From JADCCX01 sp051649305 (GTDB lineage Bacteria; Pseudomonadota; Alphaproteobacteria; Rhizobiales; Beijerinckiaceae): 64,000 nucleotides of DNA. A program made the translations under genes and the position numbers. The notes under the pieces are model-generated. The model was not told the DNA's origin, searched no databases, and saw nothing but the letters and a program-made list of their open reading frames with translations. The stretch covers positions 38,441 to 102,440 of the forward strand of contig JBOFGV010000090.1 of assembly GCA_051649305.1 (NCBI GenBank), given 5' to 3'. Positions 51,428-60,771 of this stretch are shown here, piece after piece. The stretch's first letter is position 1. Every line of letters starts with the position of its first letter.

Positions 51428-53366
51428 ACCGCTGAGGCAGCATAAACCGCGTAAAGTAGGCGCCAAGCTCAGCATGCGCATCCAGCGGCAGGATGTGCCC
51501 GATGTACTGATCTGGCCTCACAACCACCATACAGCCGGTTTCCCTGTTGATGTTTCGCAGTGCAAAGATATCTGATCCGCTCCTGAAGTCCGGGCAGAAC
51601 ATCTTGTTGTAATCCACCAAGCCATATTTGCCTTTGCGTGGAAGCAGCAGCGATGGCATCGATTCCAGTGCAACATCCTGATGGTTCTGCTGGAAGACGG
51701 CCCGCACATCGATCACGGAGTCGATGCCTGCACCCGCTGGCGTAAAGCGCAGAACGGGCGAGTCCTCCGAATTTTGCAACCAGTCGCAGAGGATTCGAAC
51801 AGGCGCATGATCTACACTCGGTTTCTCCTGTCCGGCGAACAGAAACAGACGCCAGCGGCCATCGGCTTTTGTGGTAGTGGCGCTGAGATCAACCGGCTTT
51901 GCATCGGACAATTGCACCACCGCTGCTGAATGAAAGCGCGTGCCAACCTGAAAGCCTGCTGCCAATGCCTGATGCGCCGAGTCAGCCGTGAGCAATGCCG
52001 GCGCATAGCGTGTTGCAGTGCCCGCTGTGTAACGGCCATGCTGCACGAATGCGCGCTGGACTTCAGCCGGGTCAACCCCTTCCTTGTCATCAGGCGATTT
52101 CTTCAAAGGTGCGCTCAGGAGCTTTGCCCAGGCCCGATCAAAATCGATCAGTTCCTTCGCTATGGCCTGCCGCTCGTTTGAATAGGTATGCAACAGCGCT
52201 GGCGGGCTCTGGCCGCGCAAAACAGCGGCCAGTTTCCAGCCGAGATTGAACGCATCCTGCATGGAGACATTCATACCCTGCCCTGCCTTCGGGCTGTGGG
52301 TGTGGCAGGCGTCTCCTGCTATAAACACGCGCGGCAGACGCGTGTCTGTTTCAGCCGCTGGCACATCGTCGAACCTGTCACAGAGCCGCTGGCCAATCTC
52401 GTAAACAGACCACCATGTGACCTCTCTCACATCAAAGCTATAAGGTCGAAAAATACGCTGTGCGGCCGCAATCAGGCGCTCTATCGTGATGTTGCGTGCA
52501 GCAACCCGCTCATCCGCCCGCAGTTTCTCGAGCTCGACATAGATGCGCACAAGATAGCCGCCTTCACGCGGAATGAGGACGATGCTGCCCTCGCCGCCGG
52601 ACTGGATAAGCACTTTCTTGCGAATGTCAGGAAAGTCCGTGACTGCAAGCACATCCATGACACCCCAGGCCTGACTGGCTGAATCTCCGGCAAGAGATTG
52701 CCCGATGGACTGGCGCACTGCGCTGCGTGCGCCATCGCACCCTACCACGTAGCGCGCCTTGATGCTTTCAGTCTGGCCAGTGCGCTCGCCTTCTGTCCAG
52801 TCGAAGGTCACAGAAACTGGGTGTGTGCCACCCAGATTGCTTTGTTCTATGGCGAGGCCATTCAGACGACGCGCATAATGCGGTTCCAATCGGTTGGCAG
52901 AGTTGCGCATCACATCGAGATAAAAATCATGCACGCGAGCCTGATTGAGAATGACATGCGGAAAAGGTGAAAGACCGTCCTCCACATCCTGCACAATGCC
53001 CTGACGGCTTATGTGCTCGCGTTTTGCCGGATCTGTCCGCCAGAATGCTGTCTCGGTTATCCAGCAGGCCTCGCGCAAAACGCGCCAGTCAAAGCCAAAA
53101 GCGGCAAACATTTCCAGTGTGCGGCAGGCAATGCCATCCGCCTGCCCTAACCGCAAAGGTCCTGACTTCTGATCAACAATACAAACCTTGATATCCGGAA
53201 AGGCTGAAAGCTGCGCAGCGAGCGTAAGCCCGGCTGGCCCGCAGCCAACAATCAGGACATCGGTTTCAGGAGGCAACGGATCAAAACCGGAGGAAGGGCT
53301 GATGTTGGCAGACAGAAGCGCTACATCAGGATCGCCGACATGCAGACCATTGAGATGAAACTGCAT
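51426..53366 (-). CDS. FAD-dependent aromatic hydroxylase (phenol 2-monooxygenase / 3-hydroxybenzoate 4-monooxygenase family)
   Basis: Flavoprotein hydroxylase of 646 residues. The FAD Rossmann motif is VLIVGCGPAGLTLAAQLS (about 35-52), a GQADGIACRTLEM segment follows, the second FAD motif FIAGDACHTHSPKAGQGMN sits mid-protein, and a C-terminal thioredoxin-like domain completes it. This layout matches enzymes making catechol or protocatechuate from phenol or 3-hydroxybenzoate; substrate not resolved. I use the ATG at 53366 (MQFHLNG), where homologues begin, though no Shine-Dalgarno is seen; the frame opens further upstream at a GTG. Confidence 0.87.
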   Translation of the reverse strand: MQFHLNGLHVGDPDVALLSANISPSSGFDPLPPETDVLIVGCGPAGLTLAAQLSAFPDIKVCIVDQKSGPLRLGQADGIACRTLEMFAAFGFDWRVLREACWITETAFWRTDPAKREHISRQGIVQDVEDGLSPFPHVILNQARVHDFYLDVMRNSANRLEPHYARRLNGLAIEQSNLGGTHPVSVTFDWTEGERTGQTESIKARYVVGCDGARSAVRQSIGQSLAGDSASQAWGVMDVLAVTDFPDIRKKVLIQSGGEGSIVLIPREGGYLVRIYVELEKLRADERVAARNITIERLIAAAQRIFRPYSFDVREVTWWSVYEIGQRLCDRFDDVPAAETDTRLPRVFIAGDACHTHSPKAGQGMNVSMQDAFNLGWKLAAVLRGQSPPALLHTYSNERQAIAKELIDFDRAWAKLLSAPLKKSPDDKEGVDPAEVQRAFVQHGRYTAGTATRYAPALLTADSAHQALAAGFQVGTRFHSAAVVQLSDAKPVDLSATTTKADGRWRLFLFAGQEKPSVDHAPVRILCDWLQNSEDSPVLRFTPAGAGIDSVIDVRAVFQQNHQDVALESMPSLLLPRKGKYGLVDYNKMFCPDFRSGSDIFALRNINRETGCMVVVRPDQYIGHILPLDAHAELGAYFTRFMLPQR

Positions 53367-53564
53367 GGAGGAAATCTCTTTTGTTTTTAAGGTTCTATCC
53401 AGCGGAATAGAGTGCTGCGTTTCAAATTGATTGATCACAGCGTCTGATGTCAACAGATAAGCTGCCAGCCTCCTTCGCACACTTTAATGCCAACCATGAC
53501 TACAAGCGTGGAACATCTGTGCCATAAGATATGGCCATCGGAAGTGCTAAATCTTTGGAATTTT

Positions 53565-53642
53565 TGGTCGGAGCGGCGGGATTTGAACCCACGACCCCTA
53601 GTCCCCCAGACTAGTGCGCTAACCAGGCTGCGCTACGCTCCG
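53565..53642 (-). tRNA. tRNA-Pro (anticodon GGG)
   Basis: Reverse complement is 78 bases with encoded CCA: acceptor CGGAGCG/CGCTCCG, anticodon stem CTAGT/ACTAG closing the loop CTGGGGG (anticodon GGG), T-loop GTTCAAATC. It lies between the monooxygenase and the MerR gene. Confidence 0.95.
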
Positions 53643-53735
53643 ACTTGGCTACGCGTATAGGCGAAGCTGAAACGCCATGCAACGCTGTTAAGCCTATGCG
53701 CGCAATAAAACCACAGTCTATGTTTCAGGAAACAA

Positions 53736-54206
53736 TCAGGCCGCCTGAAGTTGCCCGAGAATACGCTTGCAGACCAGCAACTCTTCCAATGCAGCTTCCA
53801 GTCTGGAGCGGGCGTCGGCATCAACTGGAAGGACGCGCATGGGCTGCATGGGTGTTGCCGGAGCAACCAAAGCTTTCGAAGCAACTGGCGCTTTAGCTGC
53901 GGACAAAGGGGCAGCGATGGTTTCCCCTTCCGCTTTCCAGGCGCGCATGACGGTTTTGACGCCGCTTTCCTTGATGATTTTTTGCACACCCTTGATGGTG
54001 TAGCGCTGGTCATGCAGCAGGTGCTTGAGACCACGCAGAAAATCGAGATCATCAGGGCGATAGTAACGGCGGCCGCCACCACGCTTCAAAGGTTTGATCT
54101 GCGTGAAGCGAGTTTCCCAGAAACGCAGCACATGCTGGGGAAGATCAAGATCTTCGGCCGCTTCGGAGATGGTGCGGAAGGCATCGGGCGCCTTGTTGTC
54201 AATCAT
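53736..54206 (-). CDS. MerR family transcriptional regulator
   Basis: A 156-residue regulator with a MerR-type winged helix at about 8-75 (TISEAAEDLDLPQHVLRFWETRF; RYYRPDDLDFLRGLKHLL). The C-terminal part is Ala/Pro-rich with a short coiled-coil-like end (RLEAALEELLVCKRIL), and no metal-binding cysteine cluster. This MerR gene next to ihfA is conserved in alphaproteobacteria; its targets are unknown. It follows ihfA by 27 bases. Confidence 0.9.
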   Translation of the reverse strand: MIDNKAPDAFRTISEAAEDLDLPQHVLRFWETRFTQIKPLKRGGGRRYYRPDDLDFLRGLKHLLHDQRYTIKGVQKIIKESGVKTVMRAWKAEGETIAAPLSAAKAPVASKALVAPATPMQPMRVLPVDADARSRLEAALEELLVCKRILGQLQAA

Positions 54207-54233
54207 TCAAATGCTCCCGAAATGATCACAAGA

Positions 54234-54548
54234 TCACTCTTCCTCATCCGCCATCTCAAGGCCATTGATGCGGCCTTTCAGGACATTTGAGGCCTTGAAA
54301 ACCATGACACGGCGCGGCGTGATGGGCACTTCCACGCCAGTTTTGGGGTTACGGCCCACCCGTTCGGCTTTAGAGCGAACCAGAAATGACCCGAAAGACG
54401 AGAGCTTGACATTCTCGCCCCGCTCGATGGCATCCGCAATTTCAGCAAGGATCAACTCGACCAGATCAGCCGATTCACTGCGCGACAGGCCAAGCTGCTT
54501 GTAAACAGCCTCGGCAAGATCAGCGCGGGTGAGAGTCTGGTTGGCCAC
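54234..54548 (-). CDS. ihfA: Integration host factor alpha subunit
   Basis: DNA-bending nucleoid protein of 104 residues. The HU/IHF arm RNPKTGVEVPITPRRVMVFKASNVLK and the TRADLAEAVYKQLGLS N-terminus are both present; the sequence is of the IHF-alpha branch. Start codon is GTG at 54548 (VANQTL read as Met). Lies downstream of fabH and DUF808 on the same strand. Confidence 0.93.
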   Translation of the reverse strand: MANQTLTRADLAEAVYKQLGLSRSESADLVELILAEIADAIERGENVKLSSFGSFLVRSKAERVGRNPKTGVEVPITPRRVMVFKASNVLKGRINGLEMADEEE

Positions 54549-54667
54549 AGAAATTGACTTCCTTCAATGATTCAAATGCCAGATAACCTGATTCAAATCA
54601 GCTGACTATCCCTCTGAATTTGTGACGATATTCGCCTTGCGTCGCAGGGTCAACCGCAAAAACACGA

Positions 54668-55633
54668 TCAGTGTGCGGGCTTTGGCGCAGAGCGAAAGCG
54701 GCTCACGCCATGGCGCATGCCCAGATCAACCACAAAGCCGACTGCAACGCCGAAAACACCAGCCTGTGCTGCATCGACAAACCAGCTGACAAAACCGGTC
54801 ATGACGGATGTGAGCGAAGAAACGGCTTTTGCAACACCGTGGATGAAATGCTCGATGCCAGTGAGGCCATAGGAGGCCAATCCGTGGATGATGATGCCAC
54901 CACCCACCCAGAGCATGGCAGCGGTGCCCACAATGCTCAGAAACTTGAGGAGCACGGGCATCCCCTTGACCAGCAATTGTCCCACTGGCTTTGAAATCGC
55001 TCCTCCGCGCTGAGCGAGATAAAGGCCAAGATCATCCGCTTTGACGATGATGGCGACAGCACCGTAGACAAGCATCGTGATACCGATGCCAACGGCAGCA
55101 AGCACAGTGGCCTGCATCGCAATGGATGCTGTCGCAACGGACGCCAATGTGATTGCCATGATTTCAGCCGACAGTATGAGATCGGTGCGGATGGCTCCAG
55201 CCACCTTTTCGTCTTCCAGCGCTTGTGCATCTTCAGCGCTGCTGACAGCGGCGTGTGCATCATGATCATGTGCTGAAGGAAACAGCATATGATGCAGTTT
55301 CTCGTAACCTTCGTAGCAGAGATAAGCCCCGCCAATCATCAGAAGCGGCGTGATCAACCAAGGGGCAAGCCAGTTGAGCAACAGGCAACCCGGTAGCAAA
55401 AACACCATCTTGTTGATGAGCGAGCCCTTGGCGATCTTTGCGATGATCGGCAACTCACGATCAGCAGCAAAACCCACGACATAGCGCGGAGTGACAGCTG
55501 CATCATCAATGACAATGCCGGCTGCCTTGGAGCCAGCCTTGGCAGCCTGCGCAGCGACGTCATCCAGCGAGGCCGCTGCTACCTTGGCAATGGCCGCCAC
55601 GTCATCAAGAAGTGCCAGAAGTCCGCCGCTCAT
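54668..55633 (-). CDS. DUF808 family membrane protein (YedI-like)
   Basis: Multi-pass inner-membrane protein of 321 residues with the family N-terminus SGGLLALLDDVAAIAKVAA and about seven to eight hydrophobic segments (for example KMVFLLPGCLLLNWLAPWLI). Function is unknown in all members I know. It lies between fabH and ihfA where other alphaproteobacteria often have no extra gene, 8 bases after fabH, so it may be a lineage insertion into this operon. Confidence 0.85.
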   Translation of the reverse strand: MSGGLLALLDDVAAIAKVAAASLDDVAAQAAKAGSKAAGIVIDDAAVTPRYVVGFAADRELPIIAKIAKGSLINKMVFLLPGCLLLNWLAPWLITPLLMIGGAYLCYEGYEKLHHMLFPSAHDHDAHAAVSSAEDAQALEDEKVAGAIRTDLILSAEIMAITLASVATASIAMQATVLAAVGIGITMLVYGAVAIIVKADDLGLYLAQRGGAISKPVGQLLVKGMPVLLKFLSIVGTAAMLWVGGGIIIHGLASYGLTGIEHFIHGVAKAVSSLTSVMTGFVSWFVDAAQAGVFGVAVGFVVDLGMRHGVSRFRSAPKPAH

Positions 55634-55640
55634 ACCGCCC

Positions 55641-56615
55641 TCACATCCGCAACATCACGCTACCCCAGGTGAAGCCGCCGCCCATGGCTTCCAGAAGCAC
55701 AAGCTGCCCCTGCTTGATGCGGCCATCTTTGACGGCTGTGTCCAGCGCGAGTGGGATGGAGGCTGCAGAGGTGTTGCCATGCAAATCCACGGTGATCACG
55801 ACCTTCTCGGGTGCAATGCCTAATTTATGTGCCGAGGCATCGATAATCCGCTTGTTGGCCTGATGGGGCACAAACCAGTCGATATCAGCCGATGTCAGGC
55901 CCGTGGCTGCATAGGCCGCTTCTATGACATCTGTAATCATGCCCACGGCATGTTTGAAAACTTCCTTGCCCTGCATGCGCAGCATGCCGACGGTCTTGGT
56001 GGAGGATGGTCCACCATCAACATAGAGCTTCTCGCGGTGACGGCCATCTGATCTCAGATGTGATGTCAGCACACCACGATCGCCGATAGTCCCTGTCCCT
56101 GTCTGCGCTTCCAGCACCACAGCCCCTGCCCCGTCGCCAAACAGCACACAGGTTGTGCGGTCTTCCCAATCGAGAATGCGCGAGAAGGTTTCAGCCCCGA
56201 TAACAAGCGCCCGCTTGTGCATGCCCGACAGCAACATCGTGTTGGCGATGCTCAGGGCATAGACAAAGCCGGAGCAGACGGCCGCGATGTCAAAAGCTGC
56301 ACCATGGGTGATGCCAAGGTTGAACTGCACCTGCGTTGCTGTGGAGGGAAAGGTGTAATCCGGCGTGGCGGTTGCCAGCACAATCAGATCAATATCACTG
56401 GCTGAAATGCCCGCGTGGGCTAAAGCTGCCTCGGCGGCCTTTGTGGCGAGAACAGAGGTTGTTTCCTCAAAACCGCAGGCAATATAGCGCTGGCGGATAC
56501 CGGTGCGCTGCACAATCCACTCGTCGGATGTATCCAGCTTTTCAGCCAGATCAGCATTGGTCACGCATTTTGAAGGCAGGGCGCTGCCTGTGCCGATAAC
56601 AACGGAACGAAGCAT
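55641..56615 (-). CDS. fabH: 3-oxoacyl-ACP synthase III
   Basis: Condensing enzyme that starts fatty-acid synthesis from acetyl-CoA and malonyl-ACP. The 324-residue product has the active-site Cys in AAVCSGFVYAL (114) and the His/Asn of VPHQANKRI and HGNTSAAS. It starts 3 bases after plsX, so the two are coupled, as is usual for plsX-fabH. Confidence 0.95.
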   Translation of the reverse strand: MLRSVVIGTGSALPSKCVTNADLAEKLDTSDEWIVQRTGIRQRYIACGFEETTSVLATKAAEAALAHAGISASDIDLIVLATATPDYTFPSTATQVQFNLGITHGAAFDIAAVCSGFVYALSIANTMLLSGMHKRALVIGAETFSRILDWEDRTTCVLFGDGAGAVVLEAQTGTGTIGDRGVLTSHLRSDGRHREKLYVDGGPSSTKTVGMLRMQGKEVFKHAVGMITDVIEAAYAATGLTSADIDWFVPHQANKRIIDASAHKLGIAPEKVVITVDLHGNTSAASIPLALDTAVKDGRIKQGQLVLLEAMGGGFTWGSVMLRM

Positions 56616-56618
56616 GCC

Positions 56619-57692
56619 TCAGTCCTCTGATGCCGCAGCGGCTGCAAGCGCCTCTGCATCAACGATTGGTGCTTTATGGTAGGCTTCCAGCGTGCTCAGG
56701 ATTTTGGCCTGCAAATCATGGCGCACCATGTCGTAGCCCATATCAATGGCTGATGCGAAACCCAGCGCATCTGTGCCGCCGTGGCTCTTGATGACAATGC
56801 CATTAAGGCCAAGGAACACACCACCGTTGGAGCGGCGCGGGTCCATCTTTTCCTTGAGCGCAGCAAAGGCGCGGCGCGCAAAGAGATAGCCAATCTTTGC
56901 CATGATCGTGCGGCTCATGGCAGCTTTCAGGTATTCACCGATCTGCTTGGCAGTGCCTTCAGCGGTTTTCAGCGCGATATTGCCGGAGAAGCCTTCTGTC
57001 ACCACGACATCAACCGTTCCCTTGCCGATGTCATCGCCTTCCACGAAACCGGCATAAGTGAGGCCGGGAACAGGGCGCTCGCGCAAAATCTTGCCCGCGG
57101 CCTTCACCTCTTCCACACCCTTGATTTCCTCAACACCGACATTGAGCAAGCCGACGCTTGGGCTTTCGATGTCAAAGACGATACGCGCCATGGCGGATCC
57201 CATGACGGCGATATCAATCAGTCGTTGAGCATCCGCACCGATGGAAGCGCCCACATCGAGCACGACGGATTCGCCACGAATGGTTGGCCAGAGGCCCGCA
57301 ATGGCCGGGCGGTCAATGCTCGCCATGGTGCGCAGGCAGAAAGTGGCCATGGCCATCAGCGCGCCGGTGTTGCCAGCGGATACGCAGACATCAGCCTCGC
57401 CTTTCTTGACTGCCTCGATGGCCAGCCACATCGATGACTTCCAGCGCCCCTTGCGCAGGGCCTGGCTTGGCTTGTCATCCATCTGCACCACCACATCGCA
57501 GTGGTGGAAGGTGGAGTTGGCCTTCAGCTTGGGGTGCTTGTCCAGAACAGGCATAACCACCTGCTCCTGACCATAAATGACGAAATGGGCATCTGGGTGC
57601 CGCTCAAGGGCAGCGGCTGCACCGGGGATGATGACGGAGGGGCCGTGATCACCGCCCATAGCATCAATGGAAATCCGGACATTTTGCGTCAT
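56619..57692 (-). CDS. plsX: Phosphate acyltransferase PlsX
   Basis: Makes acyl-phosphate from acyl-ACP for glycerolipid synthesis. The 357-residue protein has the N-terminal ISIDAMGGDHGP, CVSAGNTGALMA and GFSGNIALKTAEGT motifs. It precedes fabH and follows DUF177 with a 143-base gap; rpmF (L32), often between them in other groups, is not here. Confidence 0.95.
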   Translation of the reverse strand: MTQNVRISIDAMGGDHGPSVIIPGAAAALERHPDAHFVIYGQEQVVMPVLDKHPKLKANSTFHHCDVVVQMDDKPSQALRKGRWKSSMWLAIEAVKKGEADVCVSAGNTGALMAMATFCLRTMASIDRPAIAGLWPTIRGESVVLDVGASIGADAQRLIDIAVMGSAMARIVFDIESPSVGLLNVGVEEIKGVEEVKAAGKILRERPVPGLTYAGFVEGDDIGKGTVDVVVTEGFSGNIALKTAEGTAKQIGEYLKAAMSRTIMAKIGYLFARRAFAALKEKMDPRRSNGGVFLGLNGIVIKSHGGTDALGFASAIDMGYDMVRHDLQAKILSTLEAYHKAPIVDAEALAAAAASED

Positions 57693-57835
57693 GGGCTAAT
57701 ACTACACCTTTTTCTTGTCGACTCTTGCCCGGAAGCACCGGCCAGATTTGACTGCAAATAGTACGATCCAAGAGCCTTACAACCCTGAATCAACAACCGC
57801 TACGGCCCCCACGGCGTTATCAACGCTGTTGATCA

Positions 57836-58369
57836 TCACTTTTCAAGGCCCATTTTGAGGGCAGCCAGAGCCGCAAAGGGACTTTCCTTGGCTTGATCCC
57901 CTGAACTTTCGGGGATTTCCGCACCGATTTTTCGTGGATAGGGGTCCAGTGCGACAGAAAGATAATCAATCGCCAGCATCCACAGATCGATGTTGCCATC
58001 TTCAAGCGGCTCGGGAGGATCTTCGTCCTCAAGGGTGCGCTCCACCTCAGCCTTTGAGATGGGACCGAGCTTTTCAGGCGGGGCATAACGCACATCAATC
58101 TCTTCATCGATGTCTACAGGAAGCGGGTCCAGTGTCACGATGCAGGTCTGGTGCAGTGTCGCCCTCAACTGTCCTGTGACGTGCAAAACATCGCTGCGCG
58201 ATGGTATGACAGTTAACTCAGCACTTACCGCCTCACAGGAGGCAAGATCAAGGTGAGCCGCAATCATCTCCCGATCTTCAGCTGTGGCAACCAAACGTAC
58301 CGTTTTTCCCGCTTTTGGCACAGAGAGAGCCGGTAATTTGCGAGAGGGCAAGGTGTGTGGCGCGCTCAT
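57836..58369 (-). CDS. DUF177 domain protein (YceD family)
   Basis: A 177-residue YceD/DUF177 protein; the family is linked to 23S rRNA accumulation and L32-region operons in other bacteria. Landmarks: LRATLHQTCIVTLDPLPVDI with the conserved Cys, acidic DEDPPEPL and the end IDLWMLAIDYLSVALDPYPR. Its ATG overlaps the cytochrome chaperone stop by 4 bases. Role in this organism is inferred only from the family. Confidence 0.87.
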   Translation of the reverse strand: MSAPHTLPSRKLPALSVPKAGKTVRLVATAEDREMIAAHLDLASCEAVSAELTVIPSRSDVLHVTGQLRATLHQTCIVTLDPLPVDIDEEIDVRYAPPEKLGPISKAEVERTLEDEDPPEPLEDGNIDLWMLAIDYLSVALDPYPRKIGAEIPESSGDQAKESPFAALAALKMGLEK

Positions 58370-58905
58370 CCTGCGTGATCCTGTGTCAGGAAAAGGCGTC
58401 CGGACAAAATATCTGTCAGATCGTGGTTTGAAAGATGCGCCACCTGATGGCGGGTGTATTGCGCAAGGGCTGTTGCCAAACCCGGCTGATCGGCTTTTTC
58501 CAGAACATTGCGAGCCAGCGCCATTTCCAGAGCATCAGCAGCAGCTGTTTCATCCAGCGCATTGTTGTAGGCATCGGCACGGCCATAGAAAGCCTGCCCC
58601 AGCTTCTTGATTTTCTTGGGTACAGAAACATCACCAATGCCGATCTGGCGCAAGGAACCATCAAGATCGAGGAAAAAGCGATCAACCAGATCCTGCGCCA
58701 GAGAATCAGCCGGTGCAGGCAATTCACGCAGGCGTCGCAACACCAGAACAACGTGAAGCCCAAGTGATTCAAAGCGCCCCATCACAGTGTCAGGCACGCC
58801 ACAATCACGATACAAGGCAGGTGTGCGCGATGCGGCCACGATATCGCCGTAAAGTCTCTCCACCGAAGGTTCGGCTTTTTTGCGCGAGAACAGTCCAAAT
58901 ACCAT
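58366..58905 (-). CDS. Ubiquinol-cytochrome c chaperone family protein
   Basis: A 179-residue protein of the CBP3/UQCC family that helps assemble the cytochrome bc1 complex. The core starts with the YGDIVAASRTPALYRDCGVPDTVMGRFESLGLH segment and includes QDLVDRFFLDLDGSLRQIGIGD. Together with DUF177 it is the common upstream part of the alphaproteobacterial plsX-fabH string. Starts 137 bases from divergent bamE. Confidence 0.88.
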   Translation of the reverse strand: MVFGLFSRKKAEPSVERLYGDIVAASRTPALYRDCGVPDTVMGRFESLGLHVVLVLRRLRELPAPADSLAQDLVDRFFLDLDGSLRQIGIGDVSVPKKIKKLGQAFYGRADAYNNALDETAAADALEMALARNVLEKADQPGLATALAQYTRHQVAHLSNHDLTDILSGRLFLTQDHAG

Positions 58906-59042
58906 GCATTCTCCGATTCATTACACGCTTCACGCGCCTGTCAGCGTCGAGAGAGTTGCGTGTTTCGCTTGCGCGGGCTACCAACCAATTCCAGTCAGGC
59001 GTCATATAGGCGCTTGTGTGCGGCTCTCATAGGTCACTTTCC

Positions 59043-59510
59043 ATGCAGTTTAACAATTTTGCTTCCCGTTGGCTCAGGACGTTGGGTCTGGTTATGGCCA
59101 TGGGCTCCACCTTGGTATTGGCCGCCTGCGAGGGCGAGGTTATCAACCGCGGCTGGCAGGTTGATGATCGCGCGCTTGAGCAGATCAAGCCCGGTGCATC
59201 TGCCGAGCAGGTTCTGCTGGTGCTAGGCACCCCGTCCACTGTTTCAACCGTCGGCGGCAAGACCTACTACTATGTATCCCAGCGCCTGACACGGCGTTTC
59301 CAGTTCATGGGTGAGAGCCTGCAGGACCAGCGCGTTGTTGCTGTCTATATCGACCAGAAGAACAAGGTTTCCCGTGTTGCCAACTTCGGTTTGCAGGATG
59401 GTGTGATTTTTGACTTCATCAGCCGCACAACACCTTCGGGCGGCGAAGAGATCACAATTCTCAAACAGATCTTCCGCCTGAGCAACCTGCTTGGACCGCC
59501 TACTCAGTAA
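59043..59510 (+). CDS. bamE: Outer-membrane assembly lipoprotein BamE (SmpA/OmlA)
   Basis: Lipoprotein subunit of the BAM complex that inserts outer-membrane proteins. The 155-residue product has a signal with lipobox LAAC (Cys 29), the SmpA/OmlA domain (EQVLLVLGTPSTVSTVGGKTYYYV) and a Ser/Thr-rich end. The ATG at 59043 gives the normal signal; the frame runs 9 codons earlier from a GTG. Conserved place beside the cytochrome chaperone in Hyphomicrobiales. Confidence 0.9.
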   Translation: MQFNNFASRWLRTLGLVMAMGSTLVLAACEGEVINRGWQVDDRALEQIKPGASAEQVLLVLGTPSTVSTVGGKTYYYVSQRLTRRFQFMGESLQDQRVVAVYIDQKNKVSRVANFGLQDGVIFDFISRTTPSGGEEITILKQIFRLSNLLGPPTQ

Positions 59511-59530
59511 GCGTTGAAAACAGAACGCTG

Positions 59531-60544
59531 ATGTCGCTTCTCCCCTCTGTTGTCAGAAGCAGGCTTGCAGCGTTGTCTGAAGGCGTGAAACGGTCTGATC
59601 TCGCTGTGAGATCAGGCAAGATCACGGACAATTACCTCAACAAGCGCAATTCAAGTGTGTCTATGCACAAGGCAGAGGACGCGCTTGCCTATGCGATTGC
59701 GCGCATGCCTGCCACGTTTGCGGCTACCCACAAAGCCATCGCAGCCATGTTGCAGGCAACAGATGCGCTGGCACCGAAAACCATCCTTGATGTTGGTTGC
59801 GGGCCGGGAACGGCGGCCATTGCTGCGCTTGAAGCATTTGCAAGCGCTGAAGCAATCACATTGATGGACCGGAACGGACCATTTCTGAAGCTTGCCGTCG
59901 ATCTCGTCGGCACAATGCTCGTCAGCCAATCATTGTCATCTGTTGATTGTGACATACAGCGCCAGCCGGAATTTCCGAAAGCTGATCTGGTTCTGGCCAG
60001 TTATGTCATGGTGGAAATGGATGTTGCTGCTGCGACTGCTCTTGCAACCAAGCTTTGGTCCAGCACCGGACAGGCGCTGGTGCTTGTGGAGCCCGGCACG
60101 CCGGAAGGCTTCAAGCGTTTGCTGGAGATTCGCCAAACCTTGATTGGACAGGGCGCCAACGTTGCTGCCCCCTGCACCCACGAAAACATCTGCCCTATGC
60201 CAACTGCTGGCGATAACTGGTGTCGTTTCATGGCCCGCGTGCAGCGCAGCCGGGATCACCGGATGCTGAAAGAGGCGGCTCTGGCCTATGAGGACGAGCC
60301 ATATGCTTACCTCGCCCTCTTACGCCCCCCTGTTGCAGGGCGAAAAAGCCACCGAATTGTAGGCCGCAATGCCATGACGAAGATTGGCGTTTCTTTGCCG
60401 GCTTGTGGAAAAGATGGCCTTGAAACGCTTTATGCAAGCAAACGTGAGGCGGAAAAACACAAATATTTCAAGAAACTGGACTGGAGTGATGCAGTTCAGA
60501 ATCTGAGTCTTGACGCTCATCTTTCAGGTGAAGAAGCTTCCTGA
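59531..60544 (+). CDS. Rsm22-family small ribosomal subunit methyltransferase-like protein
   Basis: A 337-residue protein with the SAM-binding motif DVGCGPGTAA (about 87-96). It also has a cysteine cluster, CTHENICPMP and WCRF (about 214-230) and CGKDG near 296, which suggests an iron-sulfur or zinc centre as in mitochondrial Rsm22/METTL17. The family is linked to small-subunit assembly. It follows bamE by 20 bases and ends at a terminator. Confidence 0.87.
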   Translation: MSLLPSVVRSRLAALSEGVKRSDLAVRSGKITDNYLNKRNSSVSMHKAEDALAYAIARMPATFAATHKAIAAMLQATDALAPKTILDVGCGPGTAAIAALEAFASAEAITLMDRNGPFLKLAVDLVGTMLVSQSLSSVDCDIQRQPEFPKADLVLASYVMVEMDVAAATALATKLWSSTGQALVLVEPGTPEGFKRLLEIRQTLIGQGANVAAPCTHENICPMPTAGDNWCRFMARVQRSRDHRMLKEAALAYEDEPYAYLALLRPPVAGRKSHRIVGRNAMTKIGVSLPACGKDGLETLYASKREAEKHKYFKKLDWSDAVQNLSLDAHLSGEEAS

Positions 60545-60709
60545 TCGGGCGGTATAACCGACAAAGGCAAACATCACTGCTTCTTGACTTTTCAGCTGGA
60601 TTCAGGCATCCGACCCGAATGTTCAAGACAGCAATCCGAGCCCGACGTTTGATCACCTGCCATCCCGGCGTGTGAGCCTGCGTCTGTTCAATTGTTGAAC
60701 ACCGTCATG

Positions 60710-60734
60710 ACCGCGCCACAGAGCGCGGTTTTTT
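60710..60734 (+). terminator. Terminator after rsm22-like gene
   Basis: Stem ACCGCGC/GCGCGGT with a 6-base loop followed by six T. It lies 166 bases after the stop, directly before argC. Confidence 0.85.
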
Positions 60735-60771
60735 ATTGTCCCGCGCGAACACTTTCCGAAGGACCAGAGAC

